Of a stretch of 64,000 nt of DNA, positions 22,727 to 33,250 are shown piece by piece. Both the position numbers and the translations under genes were made by a program. How positions within the stretch are numbered: the first letter of the stretch is position 1; each line of letters starts with the position of its first letter. Below the pieces are notes generated by a model that saw only the letters and a program-made list of their open reading frames with translations, was not told the DNA's origin and made no database searches. The stretch covers positions 19,423,158-19,487,157 of the forward strand of contig OX411546.1 in assembly GCA_948146395.1 (NCBI GenBank). Reading direction: 5' to 3'. This DNA is from Fragum whitleyi. Lineage: Eukaryota > Mollusca > Bivalvia > Cardiida > Cardiidae.

Positions 22727-23210
22727 AGGCCCGGTCCCACTGCATTTACGGTTGCATTTGGGATGTAAAACGTATGAAAATCTTTGCATCCGTTGAAAAG
22801 ACGCTGTGTATGTGTTTCCTAACCTGTATATACGCTTTGTATTCGCTCTGTCCGTCGAGAATCCGTCCATTATTATTTCAACCACGCAGAAATTTTGCAC
22901 GAAACTTGCAGAGCGGATAAACTATCCGCCATGTACGATATCAATGCGAAACAATACGAGGAACAAATGCTACGTATCCGATAACGTTCGTTATACTTCC
23001 GCTGTATCCTCAATACATCCGTTATACATCCTCAAAACTACTGTCCGCGCAGACTGATATTGATCGAATCTTTTCGAAAAAGAAAATTTTCGTAATCTAT
23101 TTTCGTGTTATGTAATTGTTTTTGTAATCCGCTCTCTGGGTGACCTATCCTGCATCGTATTATTTTTCGAAACATTTAATTTAAGGAGTTCCGAAATAGT
23201 CCATTTTTCG
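22727..23210. other. sequence replacing part of block A, possible unrecognised transposon
   Basis: Block A breaks off at AATGTCTAA and resumes near GTCACATATACGAATC, with about 480 bp of unrelated, relatively GC-rich sequence between. The left edge AAGGCCCGGTCCCACTGC resembles the start of some DNA-transposon termini, but I find no matching right end. Confidence 0.4.
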
Positions 23211-23600
23211 CGTGACTGGTCACATATACGAATCTATTATTCAGCCTCTAAGTTCGACGTCTAAACGTGAAAATAAATCAGAAACCCAGTAAGTAATTGT
23301 CTGACACAAATAAGACATGATGTAAGTCTTAAATCAATTGATTCGCTGGATGTAATTTGATTTGTTCGTCTTAAACACATTTTATCGGATCTTCTTTCTA
23401 CTGGGAAATGGAATCTAATATCCGGGGAGTTTCAAGAGCGGTACACATTTTCTACTTTCCTTTTAACATGTAACCATGAATTTGACTTCGAACAGAATTA
23501 AGTTGTTACGATCATTATACGGGTTCAAGAAGAAATTTTCTTGCGATTGATTTATGCTGCCATCCTTCAGCAGTTTTGGCAAGATATTGTTGTTTGTATA

Positions 23601-23696
23601 GATCCACAATTTGAAGTGAGTGGTCAAAGGTCAATTTTGCCTGTATATGTATAAACAAAATTGATCTTTGATCACTCACCTAAAATTGAACATCTA
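23601..23696. mobile_element. 96 bp TA-flanked hairpin element
   Basis: The arms pair over about 40 bp (TAGATCCACAATTT... / ...AACATCTA). TA flanks both sides. The empty site reads TTTGTACTTTTTATG near 15500 in copy 1, so TA was duplicated. A second copy sits at 45118-45219. One arm contains TGGTCAAAGGTCA, a DR1-type nuclear-receptor motif. Confidence 0.85.
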
Positions 23697-23854
23697 TACT
23701 TTTTGTGAACATTACAAATTGCCCCCAGAATCGTTAACAATGTTTCTCAACACCATTCAAATTGAATAGAACATACATTTTTTTTAAAATAAGCTGGTGT
23801 TGATTTCGAAGCGTCGTCGAAAATAACAAATCCTTGTATAGACAAGTTTGTATT

Positions 23855-24444
23855 TGACCCGTAATAGATCCGCAACGTTTCGGCAGTCATGAACTTCAAC
23901 TGTGTTAATCGAGGTTTCCTAATGATTTTCATAATGAAACCTCGGTTACAGTTAATAATATCGTGAAATTGACATGGTGAATGATTTCGGAATGATTAAG
24001 GAATGAAATTGAATGAGTGTGTTGAGCGAGTTTTGAGTGAATTTGATGGGAGGTAATCCTATATCACAAATTTTGTTCAGGATGAACAAAATTAGTGATA
24101 TTGATTGCCTCCCTTTAATAAAAAATGCAAACAAATTCTATAGATAACTTCCTATTTCTCAAGAACGTATTAAACGCTAACAATTTGAATTATATCAATG
24201 AAATCGCGATTTTTTTCTATGAAAGTTTATTTTGAATGAAGATGTTGATTCTATATTTTTTCAATGGGTTTGATCGTTTTTGAATGGTTTGAGTGAGTGT
24301 TTGGAATTAATGATTTGAGCGCTGAGTGATCGTTTAAGAATGGTTTTGATTGATGTTAATGTCAATTTCACGATGTAACTAACTGTAGCAATGTGAAAGT
24401 TCATTACTCCCGAGACGTTGCGCGACTATTACGGGTCTACTACC
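23855..24444. mobile_element. TTAA foldback element interrupted by MITE-1
   Basis: The right end GGGTCTACTACC abuts TTAA. About ten bases of the left end have been lost. The two halves pair through CTCGGTT and ACCTCGG-type arms. Removing 23949-24385 and one TA restores the sequence seen at 38013 and 45470. Confidence 0.8.
23949..24385 (+). mobile_element. MITE-1, intact, with empty-site proof of TA duplication
   Basis: 437 bp from CAGTTAATAATATCGTGAAA to TTTCACGATGTAACTAACTG. It splits CCTCGGTTAGCA, which is uninterrupted near 38012 and 45467, leaving TA on each side. The central palindrome GGGAGGTAATCC / GATTGCCTCCC is well preserved. Confidence 0.95.
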
Positions 24445-24764
24445 TTAAAGTGAGGTATTAAAATATCGATAATTTCGTTCAATTTTTTTAAGAATTTGCG
24501 AAATTTAATATATTTCACTTCTATATATTTCATTGAACACTCGTTCCCGCACGTTCTTTCAATACCGTTCCAAAATCACTCAACTAGCAAATTAAGGGAT
24601 ATTGTTAAACGTATCCGGCTAAATTCAAGTGAAATAGTGTGTGTCAGCATGTCGCCATTTTCCCAAAAAAAAACGTTCGTGCCATTTCCAAGGCAACAGA
24701 CTTTATGTCGCGATTACAGAAGCCCATGTCCTTTTTCCTACATTGATAATATGCTCGTCTCTTA

Positions 24765-25183
24765 CATTAAGAACATCGTGAAATTGACAAGTCGAATGAA
24801 TTTGGGACGAATTTGGAATATTATTGAATGGATGTTGCGAGGAGTCCTGAATTGCATTCAGGGAAGGGAATATATATTGCTTATTTCGTCCAAATTTGAC
24901 GAAAATTGCTATGATTTTTTACCTCCCTTTAATGTAATAATCGTTTTGTCAACAATTTGTATCGTTTCGGGTTAAACAGACGCTTTGAAAACCACATTTG
25001 ATAATAAAATTGGACAATGTTTAGATGTTGATCATTATGAAAGATTTTGAAGCGTGTGTAAACTATTTGGAACGCATTTTAATGTTCTATGTGAGTGTTT
25101 GGAATGATTGAATGGCGCGCTGTGTGAGTGATTAAGAATAGTTTTGATGGAGGTGCATGTCTATTTCACGGTGTTATAAACTG
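24765..25183 (+). mobile_element. MITE-1 copy in block c
   Basis: It starts CATTAAGAACATCGTGAAA and ends TTTCACGGTGTTATAAACTG with flanking TA. Orthologous to the insertion at 17894-18293. Confidence 0.85.
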
Positions 25184-25208
25184 TAACCAGTCTGGTATCC
25201 GGTGGACA

Positions 25209-25560
25209 CAGTTAGTAACATCGTGGAATAGACACTCACTCAGAGCAAAGCCATTCACTTAGTGCTACTCCAAACACCCACTAAAGCAACTCAAAAGCGC
25301 CAACTCACTGAAAAGGCTCAACAGTCACATTCAAATCTTTCCAAAGAAATTACGATCTCAATGACTTAAGGTATTGGACCCGTAATAGATCCGCAACAAT
25401 TCGGAACTCATAAATATTCGCAACATTGACCGAGATTTCCGAATGGAAATCATTAGGAAAGCTCGATTAACACTGTTAAAGTTCATGACTTCCCAAACAT
25501 TGACATACTATTACGGGTCTACTTCCTTAATTGACCTTAGAAGTCTCTGATAAGTTTCTA
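25209..25560 (-). mobile_element. MITE-1, reverse, distal end lost, with TTAA element inside
   Basis: It starts CAGTTAGTAACATCGTGGAA. The arm is interrupted at 25370-25526 and ends near TTTCTATGCAAC, as in the other units. Confidence 0.75.
25370..25526. mobile_element. 157 bp TTAA foldback element
   Basis: It begins GGTATTGGACCCGTAATA and ends TATTACGGGTCTACTTCC, with TTAA on both sides. The empty paralogous site at 18785 has one TTAA (ATGACTTAATTGAC). TTAA duplication is the hallmark of piggyBac and Kolobok transposons. No transposase is encoded. Other copies are at 37917-38073 (also 157 bp), 45380-45530 and 23855-24444. Confidence 0.9.
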
Positions 25561-27420
25561 TGCAACAAAAGTGACTCGACTCAAAGCTCAATCCAAAAGT
25601 TGCACCAATTAGACGCCGCGGGATTTGTTCAATCAAGTGAAAACATACATGTATTTGTTATTCAAACACAACATCCTTTGAGATGATGCATATCAAAAAC
25701 AAACGCAAAATCATGAGATTAATCACCAATTTTGTTCGCTATGATAGCCACCGCGTCAAATTGCTCGCTGATTATCTAAAATGCCCCAAACAAAGCACAC
25801 CGTTCAGGATAGGAAGGCAGAAAAGCGGTCGCCAACTTGCGCTTGCTAACTTGCTCGACCGCTTTCCTTTTCTGATCAATATATTGATTGCACGGAGATT
25901 TACGCCTCTTCTACCATTCTTTCGACGGCTAAAGCATCCTTCAATGAATTCCCTGGTAGTTCTCACATCAGTATAACCCATGAATTTCCCCTGGCAGGGC
26001 GGAGCGTTTATAACGGGTCGTTGCATTGAAGGTTAAAGTAAATTAGCTTTTATTTATATTTACTTACTACGGCATAAAAAACTTTTAACCTTAAATCATG
26101 GGTTCGTAACCAAACCCTCGTACCTTCACGTGGCTTTGGTAACCCAATGATAAAATTTGTTTACTTTGTCTGAACAATTAAATACTTGTGGTTTATGGAT
26201 ACAAATATTTGCTCGCGTTCACAATAATTGCCGACTAACTTTCGAAAGAACCCCAAAAAATGAAAAGTGAGAATGCCAAATTACGTCACGGCTAAGTCAC
26301 GCCCTGCCAGTTTAATAATAACACAGAATAATACCATTGAAACCGCTACTAGCTTCCAGCTGCAATACCACAGATAATCAACCCATTACTGGGAGTCAAA
26401 TAGTAGGAAGGGATGAGTTCGCCGAAAGGGATCCAACCTGGGACCTTTAGGTTAACAGTTCGATGCGCTACAAACTGTGCAATGACGGCGGCTTTCCTTA
26501 ACATAGGGGTATTAATATTTATTAACATTTGGAAAAATCTGATAGAAAATGAGTATTATTTCCATTTAAAGTTAATTGAGATGTTCAGTGTATTATATTT
26601 AATTTGGCCAAAAGGCACGATGGTTGTGATAACAAAAAAGAAACAAAATGCATTTTGCCCGACGGCAATGACACCACAGCCACGGATAGCATATTATCGA
26701 ATGTTTGGAAACAAGTGGTTTAAATGCGGCAAATTATACGCATTGTTCTGCAGAATTTAGTGTTAATCTCAAACTTCCCAATTTTAATCTTCGTTTGTGA
26801 ATTCCGGTGATTGAAAATTATACGATTTTTAATTGCAAACGGTTGCCATAGCTACAGGATTTCATAAGTCAATTTATTAACATTGCGTTCCATGATGGCT
26901 TTGTCGCTGCTTTTAGGTTCAATGTTTCTGAAATTGAAGTCATTCATCAATCTGCTGTCAGACCTCAAAATTACAGTTTAAAATATTCGCTAATTTTTCA
27001 CCAAACCATATAGCTTTGAAAATATTAATGACTATTCGATAATATTTTATCCGAAGATTTAAATATTTCTGATTCATATAAAAAAATATAAGATTTAGGT
27101 TGTTACTCTAAGTAAGAAATGTTGTCTTAGAATTTTTAAAGATATTTTCTGAAATATATAAAATGAATAATAAAAAAAATGAAATAAAATAAAAAAAACG
27201 CGACATTTTTCAATGATTACTAAATCCGCCGTGAAATCGGGCATTTTCTTGAGTATGACTTTACTTTAATTCACTTTTTATCCGATAAATAAAAATAAAT
27301 TTCTGAACTCCTTGGCAAATCGTCCTCTTGTTCAATATAACTTCGGTTTGACACAATTTCTCTTATTCTCGAAAATATCATAATCGTATCGTCGAAGCAA
27401 TTTAAATGGTTATCCATGAT
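25560..27420 (+). repeat. macro-repeat block B, copy 2
   Basis: Collinear with block B of copy 1. It contains an antisense S3 SINE at 26290-26500. The 97-codon plus-strand frame at 25683-25976 shares FVRY and RVKLLADY with the copy at 41552 but not with 18957, where the frame shifts. Confidence 0.75.
26290..26500 (-). mobile_element. antisense SINE, family S3
   Basis: The minus-strand head has GTAGCGCATCGAACTGTTAA and GGTTGGATCCC, followed by the CAGCTGGAAGCTAG tail. Equivalent to 19515-19725. Confidence 0.7.
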
Positions 27421-27463
27421 ATAGGGTTCCGTTAAAAGATAACAATTTTAGGATGGGATTAAT

Positions 27464-27890
27464 ACACCTCTCAAAAGTTCTCAACGGCCGCCTTACATTG
27501 TTCACATATTTTCCGCTTGTATTTTGAAATGTGACTTTTTCCTTTCGGAAGACTGGCCATTCAGTCATAATCCTGTCTAATTGTTATGTAAAATGTTGCA
27601 TCTGTAGGTCCTAAATATAAATAAAAGAATTACCACAACCTTCTACACATTCGTTATTCTAACAAGAAATGTCAAAAATACCCAACCCACCAATGTTAAT
27701 TTTGATATCGAAGGTACTCCTTCATTTGTTAATTTTGAAAATATTTCTCGGTAAATTTCTTGGCTAATTTTTACTGGTTGACTTTATAAATGACTTGGCA
27801 ATAGTGTTCAAGTGAAAACGGGTTGAAACCACTCGGCATTTATAACATATGTCCAAAAAGCAAGTGCCCGCTTAGGAGTTTTCAGGAGTG
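27464..27890. mobile_element. 427 bp TA-flanked element
   Basis: The ends CACCTCTCAAAAGTTCT and GGAGTTTTCAGGAGTG are imperfect inverted repeats (about 13 of 17) flanked by TA. The segment is absent from the equivalent places near 43340 and 48320. A Tc1/mariner-type origin is plausible. Confidence 0.55.
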
Positions 27891-27900
27891 TATATATTAC

Positions 27901-28347
27901 AGTTAATAACGACAAGAAATTGATACTCATCTCGACCAAAAATTTTAAATCACATACTCAGTGCCCCATTAATTCCCAACACTCAAACCATTCAGAAACG
28001 CTGAAAATCACTAAAATGACAAGATCAACAACAATTCAAAATGAAATTACATAAAAAAACCCGCTAGATCCCCGATTTTACAAACTCAATTTAAGTTTAT
28101 TAGCGTTCGAATGGTTCTTGAAAACATAGGAATATTTTTGAGAACTTGTATGTAAATTTATAACTAAAGGGGGTATTGAAAGGAGGTAATCACAATAACG
28201 TTAGTTTTGTTTATTTTGAACAAATTAACGATATTGGATTACCTCCCTTAAATTTCATTCAAAACTCGCTTCACACAATCATTCTATTTCATTGTAAAAT
28301 CATTGCAACACCATTCAGCTTGTCACTTTCTCGATGTTCTTATCTGC
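27901..28347 (-). mobile_element. MITE-1, reverse orientation, between blocks B and C
   Basis: From CAGTTAATAACGACAAGAAA to TTTCTCGATGTTCTTATCTG. The central palindrome GGAGGTAATC / GGATTACCTCCC is clear. Equivalent to 48350-48753. Its left end survives at 43375-43455. Confidence 0.8.
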
Positions 28348-28389
28348 ACAATACATGTAGAAATGAAGAAGTAACCAATATTTCTAATA

Positions 28390-28870
28390 CCCCTTAAGAC
28401 TCGAAAATAACTTGATTTACACCAATATTTCAAATTCCTTATAAGACTCGCAAATAACCTGATTTACAATAAACAGTAGAGTCTGCCATATTTGGCAAAA
28501 TGAATATTTATGTAGATCAAAGTTGTGGAATAATAGATCATTTATTCAAGGCGCGTTTTAGTGTCTGAAGTGCAAATGTCAATCAGATATTCTTTAATCC
28601 ATCTCTATGAATAGAAGTCCACCTTAAAATAGAAATACTTTTTCTCATCTCCTAATTTCGGAAAAGTTGAAATAAAGAAAAGCCAAACCTTTTTTTTTTG
28701 TTCTTGTTTATGTTTGGGTGACAGGATTGGAGATGTAAACTTAAAGTATCTACCAACTTGATTACACTAAGTTTAACATTTGAGACACAAAATTCAATTA
28801 TTTATGACCTTTGTATCGAGTTTTTGGATTTTTTTTGACAGTCACAAACCCTTTTCAAGATAAAAAGGGA
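28390..28870 (+). repeat. macro-repeat block C, copy 2
   Basis: Contains AAATAACCTGATTTAC and CATCTCTATGAATAGAAGTC, matching copies 1 and 4. The sequence GAAGTAACCAATA before it (28370) is the empty site for the MITE-1 at 48812. Confidence 0.8.
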
Positions 28871-28880
28871 AATTTAGCTA

Positions 28881-29300
28881 GTGTTAACAACATCGCGAAA
28901 TTGAAAATGAGAATGATTTTGGAATGAAATGGAATGAGTGTGATGTGCATATTTTTGGTAAAATTCAAGAGACGTAATCCAATATCGATAATCTTGCTCA
29001 GAGTGAACAAAATTAGCGTTATTTATGACCTCCGTTTAATGAAATGTGCAAACTATTCTAAAAATAGCTTCCCATATCCTTAAGTACCAATCAGACGCTA
29101 TTGAATTTTATCATGTCAACGAAATCATGAATGTTAGGGCTATGTTTATTTTGAATGTAGATGTTATTCTTTTCTTTTTTACGGATTTTTGGAGAGTTTT
29201 TAAATGGTTTGGGTGTTTGGAATGAATGAATGGAGCGCTGCGTCATCAGTTTAGATTTTATTGATAGTGATGAATGTCAATTTTACGATGTGTCTAACTG
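28881..29300 (+). mobile_element. MITE-1 (block D of copy 3)
   Basis: 420 bp, GTGTTAACAACATCGCGAAA to TTTTACGATGTGTCTAACTG, with TA on both sides. Confidence 0.85.
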
Positions 29301-29963
29301 TACTGCAGACTCGGCACATACAAACAGTCTAGTGACAACTACAATGTATGACTCGCAAGTGGGCCTGGTGTTAGTGTTTGGCCTTACGTCCAACAGGATT
29401 GATTAGTGCCTCAAATATTATGGTAAATATATTTCCGTAAACATGTCATCTCCTATTTGTCTATCTTGTTCAGTTTTTACAGCAAAAAGTAATGAATATT
29501 TCATTGTTTAATTTTTGTCTAGCATCTGCGGTTTCAGACGCTTTGCGTTCATTCGCGTGCAATCTTTATAGTTTACCGCCTTTTCGGACACCACATCATT
29601 CAGTAACCTTGAAACGAAACAAGGTCTTTTGTTTAAGACGAAATATGTTTGGACTTACATACCATGTATAAATTATACACACCGAATAGTTTCTTTGATT
29701 CGAGTAACTTCAGTTTATACCAAGAAGCTCTTCAAACATGTCCAATTAGTCATGTCGACTAATTTTTTTCCACGAACACTCTCGCCTGATCACTATTACG
29801 ATCGGGCGTATTAACCTGAACGAACAAAACAAAAAACAACAACATACAATCCGGGTGGAAAAAAAGGAGTGAAAGAGGGAATAAAAAAAATATTCATGTA
29901 AAGACTGGACTGGTATATTTTAAATACAGAAAGGGGTAGAAAATATTCCTCTTGGGGGAAACC

Positions 29964-30096
29964 TTCCCTGCTTTCAGGATGGCAAAACTGTTCAAACTGT
30001 TTTCCAATTTTACCCCGCTATGCACGAATGTGAACGTGCAAAGCGGGGTAAAATTGTAAAACAGTTTGAACCGTTTTGACATTCTGAAAGCAGGAC
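29964..30096. mobile_element. 133 bp GC-hairpin element
   Basis: Same element and position as 13579-13711, with a few substitutions. Confidence 0.8.
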
Positions 30097-30222
30097 ATAT
30101 CTCACGTACAAGAGATATTACCCATAGGTGCTATGGATTAGTCCTCGCTCCGAAAAAACTGTTGTGGACACTCTCTCCATCAGCTTAGCAGAGAAAGGAT
30201 TATTTGAAAGCAGATAAGTTAC

Positions 30223-30236
30223 TCTCTCTCTCTCTC

Positions 30237-30277
<41 letters not shown>

Positions 30278-30278
30278 A
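30223..30278. repeat. CT-rich microsatellite with GTCT interruptions
   Basis: CT units interrupted by (GTCT)3-4 in the middle. Shorter counterpart of 13837-13937. Confidence 0.95.
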
Positions 30279-30294
30279 AGATTATGATCCCTTA

Positions 30295-30703
30295 CAGTTA
30301 AGAACATCCTGAAATTAACAAGATGATTGCTTTCGGGATGATTCTGGAATGAAATTGAATGATTGTCATGCGAGTTTTGAATGAAATTAGAGGGAGGTAA
30401 TCTTATATCGCTATTGTTTTCGAGATGAAATAATTTATTATCTCCCTTTAATAAAAAATATATGTACTTTTCTGTTTTCGTGGACAAATCAGACACCTTA
30501 AAATCCACACCAGCAAATAAAGTCGTTGAACAATGTGATCGATTTGAATTAAATTTTGAACGTCTTGAGCGGTTTCGAAATGATTTCGGGGCGTTTTAGA
30601 TCGATTTGAGTGATTGTTTGGAGTGAAAGAATAGGGCGCTTAGTGAATGATTTAGAATGGTTTTTGATCGGAACGTGTGTCAATTTCACAATGTTTTCAA
30701 CTG
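30295..30703 (+). mobile_element. MITE-1 copy in block A
   Basis: It starts CAGTTAAGAACATCCTGAAA and ends TTTCACAATGTTTTCAACTG, TA-flanked. Orthologous to 13953-14332. Confidence 0.85.
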
Positions 30704-30899
30704 TAGATCATGGTCATTTACGTGTTAAGCGATTACGATGACGGTTTTGGCATTTCCTTCAATACCATTTGATATCAGCAAGATAGGTCTCTGGGACGTT
30801 TTGCAAAGGGATACATGAAATATTGATACCTCTCTATTTTACTTACATAGCTTCAAAAATGATTTAAATATGAAGTCTAACATCTGTACCAGAGAAGAT

Positions 30900-31060
30900 C
30901 TTCTTTGGCTCAGTGGTTAGCGCATTGGTCTTATAAACCAATACAAACAATGTATTTTACTTGTCCGCACGAGTCGGATCTGGTCTCACGTCGGTTTATT
31001 TTCAGCTATGCTTCAATTGCGGTCTATTTGTTCGTAAGAATGACATTCGAATCATTATCA
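30900..31060 (+). mobile_element. tRNA-Ile-like SINE relic, family S2
   Basis: TTGGCTCAGTGGTTAGCGC followed by an anticodon arm with loop CTTATAA (UAU). The T-arm region reads GAGTCGGATCTGG and does not fold well. A SINE head is more likely than a working tRNA. Confidence 0.65.
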
Positions 31061-31749
31061 GCCATTCAATGGGTGTCCGATAATAAAGAACACCAACACC
31101 TTGTCGCTCATATGGGCATGTGCTACGGTAGCGACGATAAATAAACGGAAATACACAAGCATGTTATCAGTCATTTAATGGGTACCCGATAATAAACAAC
31201 ACCATCACCTTGTCCCAACATTATTTAAAATCACGTAGACAATTAATTGGACCATGTTTTAATTACTTGTTTTGTTATTTTCAAAGGAAGTCTTGAAACG
31301 TGATGTGACATTTATACGAATCTATTATTCAGCCCGAGGAGTTCGACGTCTAAACGTGAAAATAAATCAGAAACCCAGTAAGTAATTGTCTGACACAAAT
31401 AAGACATGATGTAAGTCTTAAATCAATTGATTCGCTGGATGTAATTTAATTTGTTCGTCTTAAACACATTTTATCGGATCTTCTTTCTACTGGGAAATGG
31501 AATCTAATTTCCGAGGAGTTTCAAAAGCGGAACAGATTTTCTATTTTCCTTTTAACATGTAACCATGAAATTGACTTCGAACATAATTAGGTTGTTGCGA
31601 TCATTATACGGATTCAACAAGGAACTTTCTAACAATTTAATTATGCTGCCTTCCTTACGCACTTTTTACTAAAATCTTTTTATCCGTAATTTTTCGTGAA
31701 AACATATCCTTCAGCATATGCATATGCAATTTTTACGGGATAGATAGTG

Positions 31750-32240
31750 TCATTTTTAGCTCTACTGTCCGAAGGCCATCGAGCTAGTGCCACATAGCCG
31801 TGTCCGTCCGTGCGTAAACGTTTTCTTTAAACATCTCCTCCTCCTGCACAAATGAACGAATTGAAAAGAAAAACTTGGTAGACTATTTCTTGGTAGAGCC
31901 TTTTCGTAAATTGTTAAAGAAATTTTGATTGACCCCCAAATATGGGCGTGGCAGGGCAGGGCTTCTTTTTATTTTTAAAATCTTTTACTCCAAAACCATT
32001 GGGTTGATTTCAATGAGACTAGTTGTGGATGTTCCTTGGGTGGCCCTTTACTTAAAGTGTTAAAGATATTTTGATTAGCCCCCATAATATGGTCGTGATA
32101 GGTCGGGCTTAATTTCACTATAGAGGCTTTACAAATGTTTTCATCCCAAACCTTTTGGTCGATTTCAATGAAACTTGGTATAGATGTTCCTAGAATGACC
32201 CTTAACTTAAATTGTTCTGATTTGTCCTCCAAATACAACA
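31750..32240 (+). mobile_element. hairpin-ended element with ~150-180 bp internal repeats (H2)
   Basis: The left edge AGCTC-TACTGTCCGAAGGCCATC-GAGCT can form a hairpin, followed by GTCCGTCCGTGCG. Two to three diverged units follow, each with a GGTTGATTTCAATGA- or GGTCGATTTCAATGA-type core, then GATGTTCCT and GACCCTT. The unit resembles those in the elements at 10088, 39360 and 50972. It stops where the LINE 3' tail begins. Confidence 0.6.
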
Positions 32241-32533
32241 GGTATATAGATAGATAGATTTTATTCGGTAAAAGATGTTGACAATACATGATAAAATGTA
32301 ATAATACATATCGATAAAAAACATATATCACAGTATGTCACATAAAGCATGTCTGCAACCACCAAACCTGGGTTAACGCAAAAAAGAGATCTTGATCTTT
32401 TATTTCCATTGCGGACCCCTGCTTGGATGTGGCTGACATAGAGAGGCATAATGCTGAATATGACAAAACTGTCACAGTTTAACTGAGCGTTACTTAAAAA
32501 ATTGCAACATATCACAGGTTGTACAAATTGTTA

Positions 32534-33212
32534 TCACAAGAACTCAAGAAGATGTTTGTGGACACTTTTTTTAAACATAGCAATAGAATTTGCATTTTTA
32601 ATTGTCGTTGGTAAGCGGTTCCAAAGGCAGCAGCCCATGTAAGAAAATGATTTCCTTCCATGGGTCCGAGCCCTTGGAACAGCAAAGTAACCGTTCCTGC
32701 TAAATCTAGTGCCATATGAATAGGACGTGGCTGCTTCTATAAACTGTTCCGACAAATATTTAGGAGCTGTTCCGTTTTTTTATCTTACAAACATGCAGTA
32801 GAGCAATTTCTTCTACTCTTTTACTAACTGGAAGCCAATTTAAAGTTTTATAATGTATATCTAGGATACGTGAACGGTGGTTCAAATCTAATACGAATCT
32901 TATAAGTTTGTTTTGAAGAACCTGAAGTTTGTCAGTCCATTTTTTGTTTAAACTGAAATACCAAAAGACACATGTATAGTCAAAATGACACTGAATTAAG
33001 GAAGGAACCAATAATTTTCTAGTATGAAGTGTGAGAAATTTGTTCTTTCGATAAAGAAACTTCAGCCTAGCAGTTTCCTTCTGCAATAAAGAACTTACCA
33101 TATTTTCACCAGATATACTTTGGTCAAGAACTGCACCAAGGTATTTCACAAAAGAGGTAGAATTGATAGTTCTCCCATCACATACAACATTTATTTTACT
33201 ATTTGATTTCAA
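32534..33212 (-). pseudogene. LINE RT thumb and C-terminal region, frameshifted
   Basis: The frame at 33212-32760 contains VKYLGAVLDQ, KLLVPSLIQCHFDY and LQVLQNKLIRFVL, the standard post-RT segment. A frameshift in an A run near 32765 separates it from APKYLSEQF and the final segment RARTHGRKSFSYMGCCLWNRLP (32755-32534), which ends naturally at FKKSVHKHLLEFL. Confidence 0.85.
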
Positions 33213-33250
33213 CTTTTGCTTTGAGCCAAAAAGAATGGATTCAGTTTTCC

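Larger units (their letters stand above)
23700..25183 (+). repeat. macro-repeat block c, copy 2
   Basis: Contains the TTAA foldback element with a MITE-1 nested in it (23855-24444), a diverged reverse MITE-1 half (24450-24615) and the block c MITE-1 (24765-25183). Confidence 0.8.
21380..28880 (+). repeat. macro-repeat copy 2
   Basis: The least interrupted complete unit, 7.5 kb: D 21380-21791, A 21792-23590, c 23700-25183, B 25190-27420, C 28390-28870. It ends where the D of copy 3 starts. Confidence 0.85.
29301..31675 (+). repeat. macro-repeat block A, copy 3
   Basis: Near 95 percent like copy 1 over 29650-30220. Contains the GC-hairpin (29964-30096), a short CT/GTCT tract, a MITE-1 and the S2 relic. 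A ~100 bp duplication around 31030-31230 brings in a 3' end of SINE S1 at 31104-31160. Confidence 0.85.

Noticed and set aside
24496..24975. 159-codon plus-strand frame
   Set aside because: It crosses a reverse MITE-1 half and the next MITE-1. The equivalent frames in copies 3 and 4 are shorter and shifted.
25683..25976. 97-codon frame sharing FVRY...RVKLLADY with 41552-41803
   Set aside because: Both lie in block B. The copies at 18957 and 46565 shift frame or stop early, so this looks like repeat identity and not a gene family.
30905..30980. Possible tRNA-Ile(UAU) gene
   Set aside because: The D and anticodon arms look good, but the T arm and acceptor stem are missing. It is repeated in the macro-repeat and best read as a SINE relic.
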